Positions 44,762-57,149 of a DNA stretch of 64,000 bases are shown one piece after another. The stretch comes from Epiperipatus broadwayi. Taxonomy: Eukaryota; Onychophora; Udeonychophora; Euonychophora; Peripatidae. The stretch lies in contig JAQFVV010006199.1 of NCBI GenBank assembly GCA_028023455.1, positions 7,202,972 through 7,266,971 on the forward strand. Reading direction: 5' to 3'. Each line of letters starts with the position of its first letter. The stretch's first letter is position 1. The position numbers were made by a program, and so were the translations under genes. A model generated the notes under the pieces. It was not told the origin of the DNA, ran no database searches, and saw nothing but the letters and a program-made list of their open reading frames with translations.

Positions 44762-47190
44762 ATTAATTGCAGCTTGCAGGCAACATGCAGCTCTTCTAAA
44801 TAATGTTGACTTTAACATTATTTTAGTATGATTACTGATTTGATAAACTTTTTAAAATTATCAAAAAAATTACAGCAACTTTTACTGGTTATTAAAAAAT
44901 AGTCTATATAGAAGCTGGTGAATAATTTTATTAATAATAATATAATTAATTACTAAAATTTTTATTCATCAACTTTCCATTTGAAATCCCCCCCCCCCCT
45001 CATTTTAATAAATTTAACAAATCGGATCTTATGTTGACTTTTGACATCACGAATGCAGAAAAATATAGATGTCGTTTCATACAGTTAACGTTAACAAATT
45101 GTAGTTGAGCTAACAGGATTCTGTTTTGCAATTACACTTTGATTATTTTATATGTTATTTATTAGTCAGTATTTAAGCAATTTCATAAATAGATATGATT
45201 TTAATTCTTATTTCAAACTTTAATGATTAAATTATAAATTATTTGCCTAGAAGAACAAAATAAAAAAGACAATAAGAAAACCAATTCTCAGTGAAGAATG
45301 GTAATTGATAATTTTTTTTTATTATTCAAGTAAAGAATGAAGTGATTTGTCTTATTAGTCAAGAAAGTGTATAATTGAAACATTTTAGTACAAAATGTTC
45401 ATATCACAGCTCAGAGTTAACAAATGAGTAAACAGCAAAATGTAGATTATCCGTGCAAAATTTAACAGCAGAGCAAAGTGTTTTCATTAAACAAAATTCT
45501 GAAAGGGAAGCTCCTATAAAATTTGCTATCACTCAAAGGATAGTCAAAGCAAACAATGCTTTTGTAAATGTTGAATTCATCAAAAAATGTTTGATTGAAA
45601 CAAATATTTTATATACTAAAAGTATAACAAATTCAAAAATATTAGTTTATCCTAAAAGATAATCTTACAATGGATTGAAATCATTAGAAAATAGTTAATC
45701 TATATGATGAACAATAACTATTGCAATTGATGAAAATATGGACAAAATAGTTATAGCTACTAAGTTCTTATATTTATAAGAACTACCCATGGAAATTTGG
45801 ATATTATTGAAAAATTCTTGACAATGAAATTATAAACAACTGGGGCTGATATTTTTGAAAAAGGAAAAAAAAAATGTTTGGAAAAGTAGAACTGCTGCTA
45901 CTCAATAATCCCATTAAGTATAACAACTGATGGAGATTGAAATATAAGAGGTACCAAAATTGAATTATTAAATATATTTCAGATTAAGTTCGTAAATGAT
46001 TTTCAGAACATATTTTATTATTCATATATTGCATAATTCATCAGTAAGTATTATGCAAAAATGTAACAGTAATGATAATGGTTGATGTTTAATTTTTTAA
46101 TAAAAGTACTAATTATATACTATCAATAGGGCTGAACTTCTGACAATTTGTTATATTTGGAGAAGAATTGGATACAGGACATATTGATATATTCTATCAC
46201 ATAATGTTCAATGATTAAATTTGGGAAAATTTCTTAAAAGATATTGGGAACTAAAAAAAATTACAATAGTTTTAGAAATCAAGCAATATGGTGATTTTCC
46301 AGACTTAACTGACTCTGAATGGAGATATGATTTTGTTTTTTATATTTAGTATATTAATCACCTGAACATTTTGAATTTGTTTTTCAAAGGCCAGTATACC
46401 ATGAAAAGATTAATTATTTATTAACAAATACAGTAATCAAAAACAAAATTCAATATTTATAGAGGACAATTCATAATACTATACAATGAGTTTAATACAC
46501 ATTTCAATAATAAATAAAATAAACATTATTAATTATGCAAAATTCATTTTTTTAGGCACCGATTCTGCAATAAATTATGTTAGAATTGATTGGCCTGCAA
46601 TGAATACAAGACTGCAGAATTATACAAATTGCCAAACTTAAAAATTTTAATGCAACATTTTTGATGAGTTTTGATTTTATATTTATTTGTAAACAATCAA
46701 TTTCCATTATGAATAAGCAAGCATTTTTTAAGATCACAACTCTTTCATAACTTGGAATCTTTGCAAAATGAATAAAAACACTAACAAACTTTTATGTTTG
46801 AATAATTTATTTGGAAATTCAGACAGACTTACAATAATTATGTTGTTAAACGCTCAGTAATGACTTTAAAAATCATTGACAAAATTTACTTTTAGATTTA
46901 AAAACTAGAGAGAAAATTTTTGTATTATCTACAAATGAATATTGTAATGAAATAAGGACAATTTATTTGTTGACTATTACTTTTATTATCTTTAAATAGC
47001 CTATTGAAAAGAAAAGACCTCTTCAACAGACATTCTCTCTTTAGAAAAATATAAGAAGGCATTACCAGGCTTTCTAATAGCAAATAGTAGGGATTTGGAC
47101 AGTTTTTCATCATTGTTTTACTCTCTAATTAAAATGAACTGTTCGCCCATTTACTGATTAACAATGAATGGATAATTGAGTTGAATGCAT
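44762..47190 (+). pseudogene. hAT-superfamily transposase relic (GTF2IRD2/ZBED-like)
   Basis: Landmarks of this transposase group appear in order in shifting plus frames: the QSVFIK..SEREA block and an AITQRIVKANNAFVNVEFI segment (45450-45600), an IDEN..KIVIATKF stretch with IRTTHGN (about 45730-45790), TTGADIFEK (45836-45862), a TTDG-like word near 45928, IIHQ.VLC (about 46030-46050), FWELKK..VLEIKQYGDFPDLTDSEW (46222-46325), HLN.LNL..KGQ (46355-46400), and a C-terminal LEKYKKALPG...FYSLIKMNCSPI part (47040-47150). Stops are frequent, and 46500-46900 is not recognisable. hAT transposases cut and paste DNA; this one is dead. Terminal inverted repeats were not found. The word near 44777 may be part of its left end. 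Confidence 0.72.
44988..44999 (+). repeat. Run of 12 C
   Basis: An uninterrupted C12 run stands out in an AT-rich region; its true length should be treated as uncertain. Confidence 0.8.
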
Positions 47191-49335
47191 GCTGGTATCC
47201 ATAAATATAAAATCCTATGTCTAAATACAATCCAGATCATAGGCATAAAAAGTGGATTAACTACCACTATACCAGGAAAAAACATTACTCATGTATTTAC
47301 ATAAATTATATGTAATATTTAATGTAAAAAAAAATTCCAGTGAAGACATAACACAATAAACAACAAATTTAATTTTTATTTAATCAATATTTAATCAATA
47401 TTTTAATTGTGATTAATAGAAAGTCCACCAGTTATATAAAAAAACTGTTGATTTGAAAAAGCTTGAAAATCAAGACTTCTGAATTGTCAATAGTCAATTT
47501 GCAGATACTGTATCAGAAAAGTAGATGACGTCATACATTGGTGACTCATATACAGATAAATAAATAAATCTGTATATATAAATTAAACCACTTCATGTAA
47601 TTTTCAAGCCATTCTTTTTATTGCTATTTTTTTACTATTGTAAATAAAAAGTTACATTTCTTAGTTAGCGTTAATTATGATGGATACTGATGATCAAACA
47701 TCATAACACTTATATAACTATTTTATATCACTAATATAAAATATATAGGTGATATTTTATGATCACCATATACCAAAACATTCTGCGGAGAGTTGTATTT
47801 AACTCTTATCACAAATATTTTTTTTATATGGGTTTGAATTTTACCACCACTTATCTATGAGTCCACTTTTTTTTATCAAAAGAATATATATTGGCTCATT
47901 ACTCTGAAGCAACACCATCTCAATTTTACATCATTAACATCTCAGCCTTCTATCAGCTGACAACATGATTTCCCAGGATAACAATAAATGGTTGAGTTGT
48001 ACATTCAAAATGAGACTAATAAGAATGGCACAAACAACTAAATATATTTATATATCAAAAACAATTCATCTATGGATCTTGAATGGTATCTATTGGTATA
48101 GATATCAATTTCTCACAACTAGATATCATTATGACCATTGAATATCTACATATTAAAAAAACACATAGAAAAATTATTTTGAAAATTAAAGTTTAGTTAT
48201 GTTGGAGTTAATCTTCTATTCTTTCCAATTTATTAATGAGCCCTTCATTTCTGACATACATTTCCTTTTTACAAACAATTATAATAAATAATATTTAGAA
48301 TAATATTAACAATAAAAATGGAATATTTTACAATTGAGGTCCACAATATTAGTCATTGTAATCCAAAAAACAAAATAATATCTATAATGAAAATAAAATG
48401 TTTTATTATAATGAAATTACTCTTAATTATTGAGGTTTTTATTAACTAAAAACTTGTTGCAGCTTCTTTGATAACTGAGTATAGATATGTCAAATACCAT
48501 GATGGTCTTCTCAATCCCAGTTAAATGAAATTCTTAGTTGCTGTCTGATCAGCATTGACTTCTTTCTTGTTCACTTCTATCTTTTTAAGTTGATAATCTT
48601 CTAATTAGTAGATAGACTTGATAAACTTTGGGCAATGAGAAAATATTTACATTATGGATAGGTAAAACTATAATTTAAAGCATCACAATTTTTAGACTTG
48701 TAATAGGCACTAGTTTATATCCAAGGGGCTACATAGTGGAGTCTATGGCTACTGCAACTTCTGGATGGCTTTCCATGGCTTCCATTCTCCAGATAATTAC
48801 CATTATAACAAGCATAATTTTTCACTTAAAAGTACTTCTAATAATTGCATTTAGTAAGAAATTACTGTTGTAATTCGAAACCTTTATAAGTATTAATGAG
48901 ATTGTTTATCTTGTTTAATTTCAAGATGCTCTTTGATTGCAGTCATGTACACTTTGATTCTTAACCAATATCTTCTGTCTGCATATTTTTTCTCTATCTT
49001 TTATATATATATAGTTATACCAATGCAAAATGAGAACATATCTTGCACTCACCCTTAACATATTTCTTTTTTGTTTTTTAAATTTGTTCAAACATTATTG
49101 TTTTATTTTAATCCTATAATTATTACTAATCAGTTATTTTTAATCAATATTTACTAGATTTAATTTTAAAATCCCAATTTTTTACATTACTTAATTTTTT
49201 ATTAATATTAATTTTTAACTTTTAGAAATTTATGTGTATCTTATATAATTTTTATTATTTATCTTTATTACTTATATATATATATTACTAAAAAATCAGT
49301 CATATATCACATGATCTATATAGCTTGTATTACCA
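47191..49335. other. AT-rich spacer, nothing recognised
   Basis: It contains a CRE-like TGACGTCA at 47526-47533 that has no supported neighbour gene. Nothing else recognised. Confidence 0.45.
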
Positions 49336-49340
49336 ATATG

Positions 49341-49496
49341 TAATATAGAAAGAGCCTGCTAATAGCTCTAAACAAGCTTATTTATTTATTTTTTTGTGGT
49401 AAACAAGCTTATTTATTTTTTTGTGTAGCATTTATCATAAAAAAATAATAAATAAATAAGCTTGTTTAGAGCTATTAGCAGGCTCTTTCTATATTA
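49341..49496. repeat. Foldback with near-identical arms of 55 bp
   Basis: TAATATAGAAAGAGCCTGC...AAACAAGCTTATTTATTT (49341-49395) is inverted at 49441-49496 with only small indels. The spacer holds an extra direct copy of AAACAAGCTTATTTATTTTT. The near identity suggests a recent event. Confidence 0.8.
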
Positions 49497-49499
49497 TAT

Positions 49500-52400
49500 A
49501 TATATTTGTCTTCCTTTTTTTGACAAGAAGTATAAATTGTTTACTATGAAGTTTCTAAATCAAAGAATATGGAGTTTATTTAATATTGACAATTATTTTT
49601 ACAGAGTTCAGTAAAATCTATGTGTATAAATTTAAAAATATGCTAATTTTAAAATCTTTTAATTCTATGTTTGATTTCTTTAAAATAAATTTAGTTTAAC
49701 TCTCTTATTTAGCAAGTTTAATTTTTTTTTACATGATTATTCAAAGTAAAATGTATATTTCATTTTTATTTCTATCTTGTAGTTTTTGTCTCTCATATTC
49801 AGGATGGTACCAAGAAAATTTTATTTCTTTATCTACTTATTTATTTAATTTAAACTGTTGAATCTGACTCTTTATTTGGAGTAATATATCTTGTAATTTA
49901 TAATGATGCTACACTTGGTTAAAATCACATAATTACAATGCATTTACCAATAAAACATCACAAAATGTTCTCTACATGATTCATGCTACACTTATTAGAT
50001 GCAGATAACAATACTTTGCAAATCAACTGTAATTCTGGAATGTACAATGAAGAACATTTGAATTGCTTCAAGTTCATTGGCAGGATTGTTGAGATAGCTC
50101 TCTATTTTGGAAAGCTTTTAACAACTTTCTTATCAGTCTATTTTATAAAATGATATCATGGAAATCTATCACTTTAATGGACATGAGAGTCAGTGGATTA
50201 TAATTCTCTTAAGTGAAACAATGACTATAGAGTTAAAAATTTCTTGAAAAAATTCCACAAAGATAATTAATACAAAAGGAGCAAATTGTCATCAAATGGA
50301 AATTTTTTATATACAACAACAAATGACAACCTTCATGGTTATTAATGGAAATTACTATTAATAAAAAGTATATAAAAAAATCCCCAAAACGTAAAAAAAT
50401 GATTGGAAAATGTAAATAGTATTTTTAATATTGTTAATAATTCAGTCCTACAAGTTTGTACCAAAATTGCACAGCTCATAAACACCGTTTCTTGCAATTA
50501 ATTTACATTAGGTGGTGCTAATTTCTCTATCCCCACTTTAAAACAAATCTATGTAAGAAATGAACAATCAATGTTTATTAGACAACAGTGCAAACAGATT
50601 TCTCTAACTAGATTCTAAATAATTAGCTTACATTGCCAGGAAAACACAATCAGTTAGAAGCTGATTATAGCATGTTTGTATTAACATATATAATTAATCA
50701 ATTAAATAAATGACTCCTTTTTTCTTTCAAAACTGGCACATCAATTTTAATACTGAAAAAAAAAAAAAAATTTCACCTACTCATTTTTTAAAATTTTTTT
50801 TATTTATTATAGAAACCAAATTTCTTTACAGCCATAAATATATATACATTGAGATAGATCTTTTATATCTCAATATCTAAGTTATTTTAAAATATTTCAT
50901 AGTTGACAAAGCACAAGCAAAGTTTTTTTTTCTTATATGTTTGTATCAATGATGAAGCATGACTTTTTTAGGAATGGAAGCACACTAAATCTTTTTTTTT
51001 TATAATGTTTTTATTTTACTTGCAGCAACAACTTTTATATAATAGCAAATATTGAAATGGTACATTTCCTTTATTACATATGTTTCATCTATTTACCCAT
51101 ACACTTCTATCTGTGCCAGATTTAAACCCTTAAAGAGTACCCATCTAAAAATGCTAACACACTTGTATATATGATGTTGCACACATATATGCAAGTATAA
51201 TGCCTGTAACATAATTGGTATAGCTATATTGCAGCAGATATTTATTCCAAAGTCACATATATTTTAATTTATCATTTATTTAAATTTAAAAGTCAATTTA
51301 TATTTTATACACTTAAAATCACGCGTATAATGTGTAGTTCATGTACCACCATGATACATATATAGTGTCATGTTGTCCAATCATTTCACAAAATTTATAA
51401 ATTTGACTAAAGGATTGAAGTTATTTTAGTAATTAAAAATATCAAAGTTGAAGGGTCTAATGGATTTACTCACATGAGTTGATCTCAGTCCTGTATAAAT
51501 AAGCTGGATTTTATATTATAAAAAATGCACTACATAATTTAAAGAAATGCTGCTACTATACTCCACACTGGTTTTAATTTTAATGTCAGAGTAGGTGATC
51601 TCTAGTCTCATTTCTATGTGCAAAATGGCATATCATTATCATCATGGAGTAGGAAGATGTTCCTGCCAATGGTCATGCTGCCTATCCAGAGATCAATATT
51701 TTCTACCACCCACTATCCAGCAGTGCTGATGGACAAGCTACTGAGAAGTCAAGTAACAACTTCTCAAAACATCATAGAGAGCTCTAAATGTACTTTAAAC
51801 CTTAGCCTTTAAAACTATAGCTTATAATTTAAAATGAACATTCAAAATTTAACTCTTTAATTTATTATTTAAAGTAAATATGAAACCTATTATAAATCTT
51901 GCCTAAGATTACATTTGTAAACTTTAAATTTACTTATTCTAAAATAGATTATAGCCATTTGTTTATTTAAAATCTATTTTCTATCCTATATAGCGGTTGT
52001 GCCTATATTTTTATTCATTTTATTTCTCAAAATTTCATTTTATTATATTTAATTTTATAATTCTTTAGTGAAGCTATTATAATTCATATCTTCAACTTAA
52101 TAAACCTAGATAAGGTGTATTTAGCTTATTTTGCCTGCTATTTCGAAATCCTATTGTATTAAGAATAGTAACTGACCGCTCTGCGCTTGTTATTATATTT
52201 TTGATTTAGTTTATATTGATTAAATATTATGGTTTGCACAATTAGAATTATAAATTGAGTTTAAAAGATTCATCTTTTCAAAATAATAGACTAGATACAG
52301 ATGGAGGTATATTTCATAATGTATTATTAATTTGACTCTGCTAAATATACCTTTCCTCCCAGTCTGACTCTAGATGCAGCTTAAATATCTATTAAACTAG

Positions 52401-52605
52401 ATTAAGCTTACCATTATTATATTTATATAATGTCATATAGTCACTTGCATAATCTGGCCTTATGGCATACAAAATAATATGATGGCCTACATTCCACTTT
52501 GGTACCTTCAGTGGTGGAGATTGCTGGGTCATGAAGTCCATCTCCACAACAATTTTTACATAATAGCTAATATATACATATTATGTACATCTAGAAAAAT
52601 CTGGA
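49500..52605. other. AT-rich spacer, no supported gene
   Basis: 51600-51800 is less AT-rich and open on the plus strand for 64 codons, but no family was recognised. The rest is plain spacer. Confidence 0.45.
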
Positions 52606-52611
52606 ACTCTT

Positions 52612-53055
52612 TTATATGTTAATCAGACCATAATTAGTTTATAGATAATACATTATCAACCAATAATGTGTTGGTCAAACTTATTCTTTGTATATAAAAA
52701 CAATTCAACTGTTGTTAAAAAAAAATTGAAAGTCAAGAGAAATTCTATACAAAAAATAATGAGTTTGAATTATTCATTCTTCTTTTTTATGTGTAATCAG
52801 ACCGTGATTAGTTTAAATATAGATAATACATTATCAATATATTTTTATCTTGCAAATGCTTTTAACATTCTTAAGTTTTAATCATAAATTAAATTTTAGC
52901 ATTATGTGAACTTATAATCAACCAATAATGCATTGGTCAAACTCATTCCTTGCCATATATAAAAACAATTCAATTATTGGTAAAAAAAATTGAAAATTAA
53001 AAGAAATTCCATACAATAAAAAAAAGTTTGAATAGTTTCTTTTTTTATGTTTAGC
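52612..53055 (+). repeat. Overlapping tandem duplications
   Basis: A unit with ATCAACCAATAATG, TTGGTCAAAC, AAAACAATTCAA and AGAAATTC occurs at 52656-52760 and 52917-53015. A second word, AATCAGACC..GATTAGTTTA..ATAATACATTATCAA, occurs at 52620-52660 and 52795-52835. Units are offset, suggesting more than one duplication. Confidence 0.7.
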
Positions 53056-53059
53056 AAAA

Positions 53060-56000
53060 TAGTTGATTTTTTTTTTAGATTTTGCAAAATAGCTTATATA
53101 TACTAATGTATTTATTGTTCTTACTATACTATTGTATATGCAACTTGTTGGATCGAGTTTGTAAAGTTAAATATGTATATATTTTAGTGAATTTTTTAAA
53201 TTGAATTTTAATTAAAGCTTTTGAAAGTTTTAGTGAATATTTCTATGGAAGCACTCATTCTGTTCAATACATAGATGCTTCATCCCTGATTTGTATATAT
53301 GTGTACATATTAAATAGGTTTGCATTATAGTTTGGTCAATATTATTTTAGTTTGAAAAAAAAAACTTTGTAATAAAAATTATTATAAATCTGTTTAAAAT
53401 TTATAATACAGGAACAATACTTAATCTATAAAACTTTTATCAATTCTTAATAATTTCATTTTTTATCAATTAAAAAAACTTTTACAAAATAAATTTTTTT
53501 AAGTCTTGTTCCTGGTTTTAACATTATCTGTAAACTCACAGATTCATCTAATTAAAAATAAAGAGAATTATTGTCTTAATGGATTAAGAAATTTCTAGTA
53601 CATCTATTGATGAAATAATTACTGGCTTATCTATGTTTAAAAAATGTAAAAATGGTCATTTTCTGGCTTTGTTAATTAAAAATTATTGGTAAATGAATGG
53701 GATAATTAATTAAAAATTGAGTGCTATTTTCATCTGCATTCTTTTATTTGTGAATATTGCCTTTGTTTGCTTAACATGTAGTATACAGAAATACCAGTGA
53801 TCATTTTAAAAATTATGAGTAGCTAAAGCACTGGGAAGCAAACTTTATTTTCCAGTATGTAGTTGATTACTATTGAATGCCTAATATTGTTTGCTGAGTT
53901 AACTAACAAGATAGCCAACTACTGCCTTCAAATATGCTATTTATTAAATGCACTTCTCAATGCTGAAAGAGAAATTCCAAGATGAGTTCTCTTTACCAGA
54001 TCAACAAAACCAGTAAGACATGGAAACTATTACCCACATTTGTGTGCACATCCATCCATATAATTCAATCTTTCTTGAAAATAGTATCCCCATTTCCATC
54101 TTTTCTTTGCATTTAAAGTAAACTTTATGTGTGACTGTTTTATTAAGAATTTATCAATAGCCAGTGTTAGTTCAAGTTAAATGGTGTAATTTTATATTTA
54201 TACTTTTATCTGTTTTGTAAATTTTGTTTATAAGTTTTAAACCAGAGTATTTGATATTGGTAGCTTTAGTTTTAATAACAAAAAGTAATTTGCTCTTAAA
54301 GTTTAATTTTTTTCTCCCTTCATAAAAGTTTATCAGAAAGGAAATCATCTCCATGATTGTTGATTCATGTTACTTTTAGAAAAAGATTTTCATTAAAAAA
54401 ATAGTTTTAAAAGAGATTTTATTTTCTCATATATGTTATAGCTAATAATTAGTAAGATATTTCTGAATATTTTAAAAATCATTACTATATAAGTGTGCTT
54501 GACGATATGCACATAATTTTATAGATCATTTTTTAAGCTGTTTAAATGATGGCAGTTTATTAGTTTACTCTGTGTCACATACATTTGAAATTAAAGGAAT
54601 TGATATATGTATATGGGTGCATTGTATAAAGTGATCCTAGATATTTATCTACCATGTGAATTTATTATTATATATTTTAGCTCCTGTGATTTATGATTCC
54701 TGCTTGAATATTCATGATTATTGGATAAAGTGACCTTTCTTCCCATGATTATATATATTTTATTGCTTTATAACATGGGTGATTAATAGGCCTATTTATT
54801 GTCATTCCTTATTTTTCTTTGGTTAGATCCAATGCTCTGCATATAGGTTTAATTTTTGTAATGGTCCATGTATGTGCCCATATAGAGTGATGAAGGCCAA
54901 TGAGTATTCATTGTTTATTAATGCTAATGTGAAAGATATATGTGCTGTCAAATACATTATATCCTTATTTGAAAAGAATCAATTAATATTTAAACTCTGT
55001 TCTATGTGAAATAACTCAGGATATTTAAACCCATAATTGAATGATATATTATATTTTGTTAAGTTGTTAATAAACTTTGTTTTGTTGATTGTTAATTTGT
55101 TTTACATTTTGTTTACTATTGTCTGATTTGCCAATTGTTATTTGCCAAGAATCTCTTCTCTCTGTAATCTAGAGGTGATTTTTAGATATATGAGTGATGG
55201 TAAAGGTGTGGTAGACTTATACTTGTTATCCTCATCAGTAAACTATAAATTTTCAGACTAGTTATCTATGGTTCCCTCTGATGATGGATATTAAGTGCCT
55301 TCTGTCTGTTACTATATATGTACTTATATATTATCCTACAATTCCCACTCACATTTTGATCTTATGATTATTTTCAAGATTTATTTCTAATATAATAAAA
55401 AAAACTATACAAAAGAATTGGAAAACAATTGAAAATGATCATAGATTATGATAAATGGAATTGTAAGATGAGATCATAGATTATGATAAATGGAATTTTA
55501 AGATGATATGCATTGTAATGGGAATAATCAGGTTTATATGGATTGATCATAACTTAAAGTTCAAATGGAGTAGTATTTTCCTTTATCATTAATTATATCA
55601 TAGCATAGCTATTAAAAAATGTATCTGTGCACCGTGACCATGGATTCATTCACACATTTGACAAAACTGATATTTCATAAACTAAACATTAAGACATATT
55701 ATCCTAGTCATGAAACCAAAGTAAGCCTGGAACTAACTAAATAATTGTGGTAATCTTAGTATCAAAATATTGCATAAATCCTCTGGGACTAATAAATAAT
55801 ATAAACATAATAATAAAAAAGAGAATGCCCTCTTAGATGTTTGATCATGTCTGCACAATGCAAACTCTTTCAAAATTACATACACATGCACTTGGTTACT
55901 AAATACAAACTTATTTCTTTTTTTAATAAATAAATAAAAAAAATTAATAATATAAATATTTAAACATAGTTGAGGAGAGTTAAGTAAAATTGCGCAAATT

Positions 56001-56390
56001 ATGATAAGCAATATAAATTAATATTATAAATGATATACAATTTAAATATAAAATTAAATGTTTAGAAGATAAAATTCAGAAAGCAATTTTAGTTAAAAAA
56101 AAAAAAAAGAAACACCAGACATAATCTATTTTCAGATAGAAAATATTTTAATGGATAATTAATAAAAAAACAAACAAAAAAAACCAAATAATATGCAATT
56201 GATAAAAATAATTTCCATGTAAGGTGTTTAGATAATATTATATAAACTTTACCTGCTAGAAATTAGAAGAAATTATTTTATTTCTCCATGACAGAATGAG
56301 TTAAAAAAATTAATAAATTTACAGTTTGTACACACATATAAATGATTAGTTTAAAGAGAAAATAATTACATTACTATTAGAATTTCATAG
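53060..56390. other. AT-rich spacer with a 37-bp tandem duplication
   Basis: ATCATAGATTATGATAAATG is repeated at 55438 and 55475 in units of 37 bp. The rest has no recognisable gene. Confidence 0.5.
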
Positions 56391-56394
56391 AGAC

Positions 56395-56697
56395 TCATGC
56401 AAATTGTAGAGCCTCATATTATAGGGAAAACAAGGCAGCAATAGAAAACAGATTACTACAACACAAATATGCATATATTAAAGCTCAGTCAGATCCATCA
56501 TGTTATTCCATTTTTGCACTTCATCAGAAACTAACAGGATACCAGTGAGAACCCCAAGATGTCAACATGGTCTGCAAAGAAAGGCACAACATAAAAAGAA
56601 AAGTTAAGGAGGCCTGCTTCATTGCGATGGATTGCAACACCATCAACCGCAAGGACACATGCTTCGCAATCTCAAAGAAATGGAGTAATTAATCTTT
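56395..56697 (+). pseudogene. Third PLE-like fragment: GIY-YIG C-terminal part
   Basis: This patch is less AT-rich than its surroundings. Reading plus frames gives a CRASYYRENKAAIENRLLQH segment, resembling the R..RL..H helix after the YIG motif, then an FALHQKLTGYQ segment. After a stop come VVCKE-like and IKRKVKEACFI helices and CNTINRKDTCFAIS before a terminal W. This order of basic helix, K/R-VKEA and NxINR near the end is typical of GIY-YIG domains of PLE and related elements. No RT part is present. Confidence 0.55.
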
Positions 56698-57024
56698 GAA
56701 CTTTGCATAATTTGCATATAATTACTTCACTTAGAGCTGTGAAGATGAGAGCATGTCTCTTGAAAGTGCTTGCAGAGTAATATAATTTTGTTTTGTTTTT
56801 AAGTAAAAAGTAGCTTTGCGGTCAGGTGCAATAGCGCCTATATTACTTTACAAATAGAGACATACATATATTTCCAACAATCACCTCTTCTTGCACTCTA
56901 TCACCTCCTCTATAAGGAAAGTACAAAATAATAATAAAAATATCAATAATATTTTCCCTCAGTGTGCTGCAAACACACACATAACTACACATTAATTTAC
57001 AGAATTATTATACAAAAAGGACAT

Positions 57025-57137
57025 TTGTCAAGCATTGTTCACCGAGAGATCAGCGCAGTTGCCTTGCAAGCAAGCAGTTGGTTGCAGACGGTTGTTGCAG
57101 GTTTGCCTCCCAGCCGATGCTATGACATATGGAAAAA
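57025..57137 (+). repeat. tRNA-derived SINE, copy 4, plus strand, 11-bp target duplication
   Basis: The A-box region (ACCGAGAGATCAGCGC) lies at 57041-57056, the anticodon arm has CTTGCAA in its loop (an alanine-type TGC), the B-box-like stretch CAGGTTTGCCTCCC lies at 57099-57112, the end is CCGATGCTATGACA, then an A run. AAAAAGGACAT flanks it at 57014-57024 and 57138-57148. There is a short internal insertion (GTTGCAGACGGTTGTTGC). Confidence 0.75.
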
Positions 57138-57149
57138 AAAAAGGACATA

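Noticed and set aside
47526-47533. CRE palindrome TGACGTCA
   Set aside because: An eight-base site without a neighbouring gene is not evidence of regulation.
51600-51812. 64-codon frame in a less AT-rich patch
   Set aside because: No recognisable domain on either strand; left as spacer.
55232-55300. CTGATGA words on both strands as further hammerheads
   Set aside because: No GAAA at the right distance and no stem II or stem I pairing.
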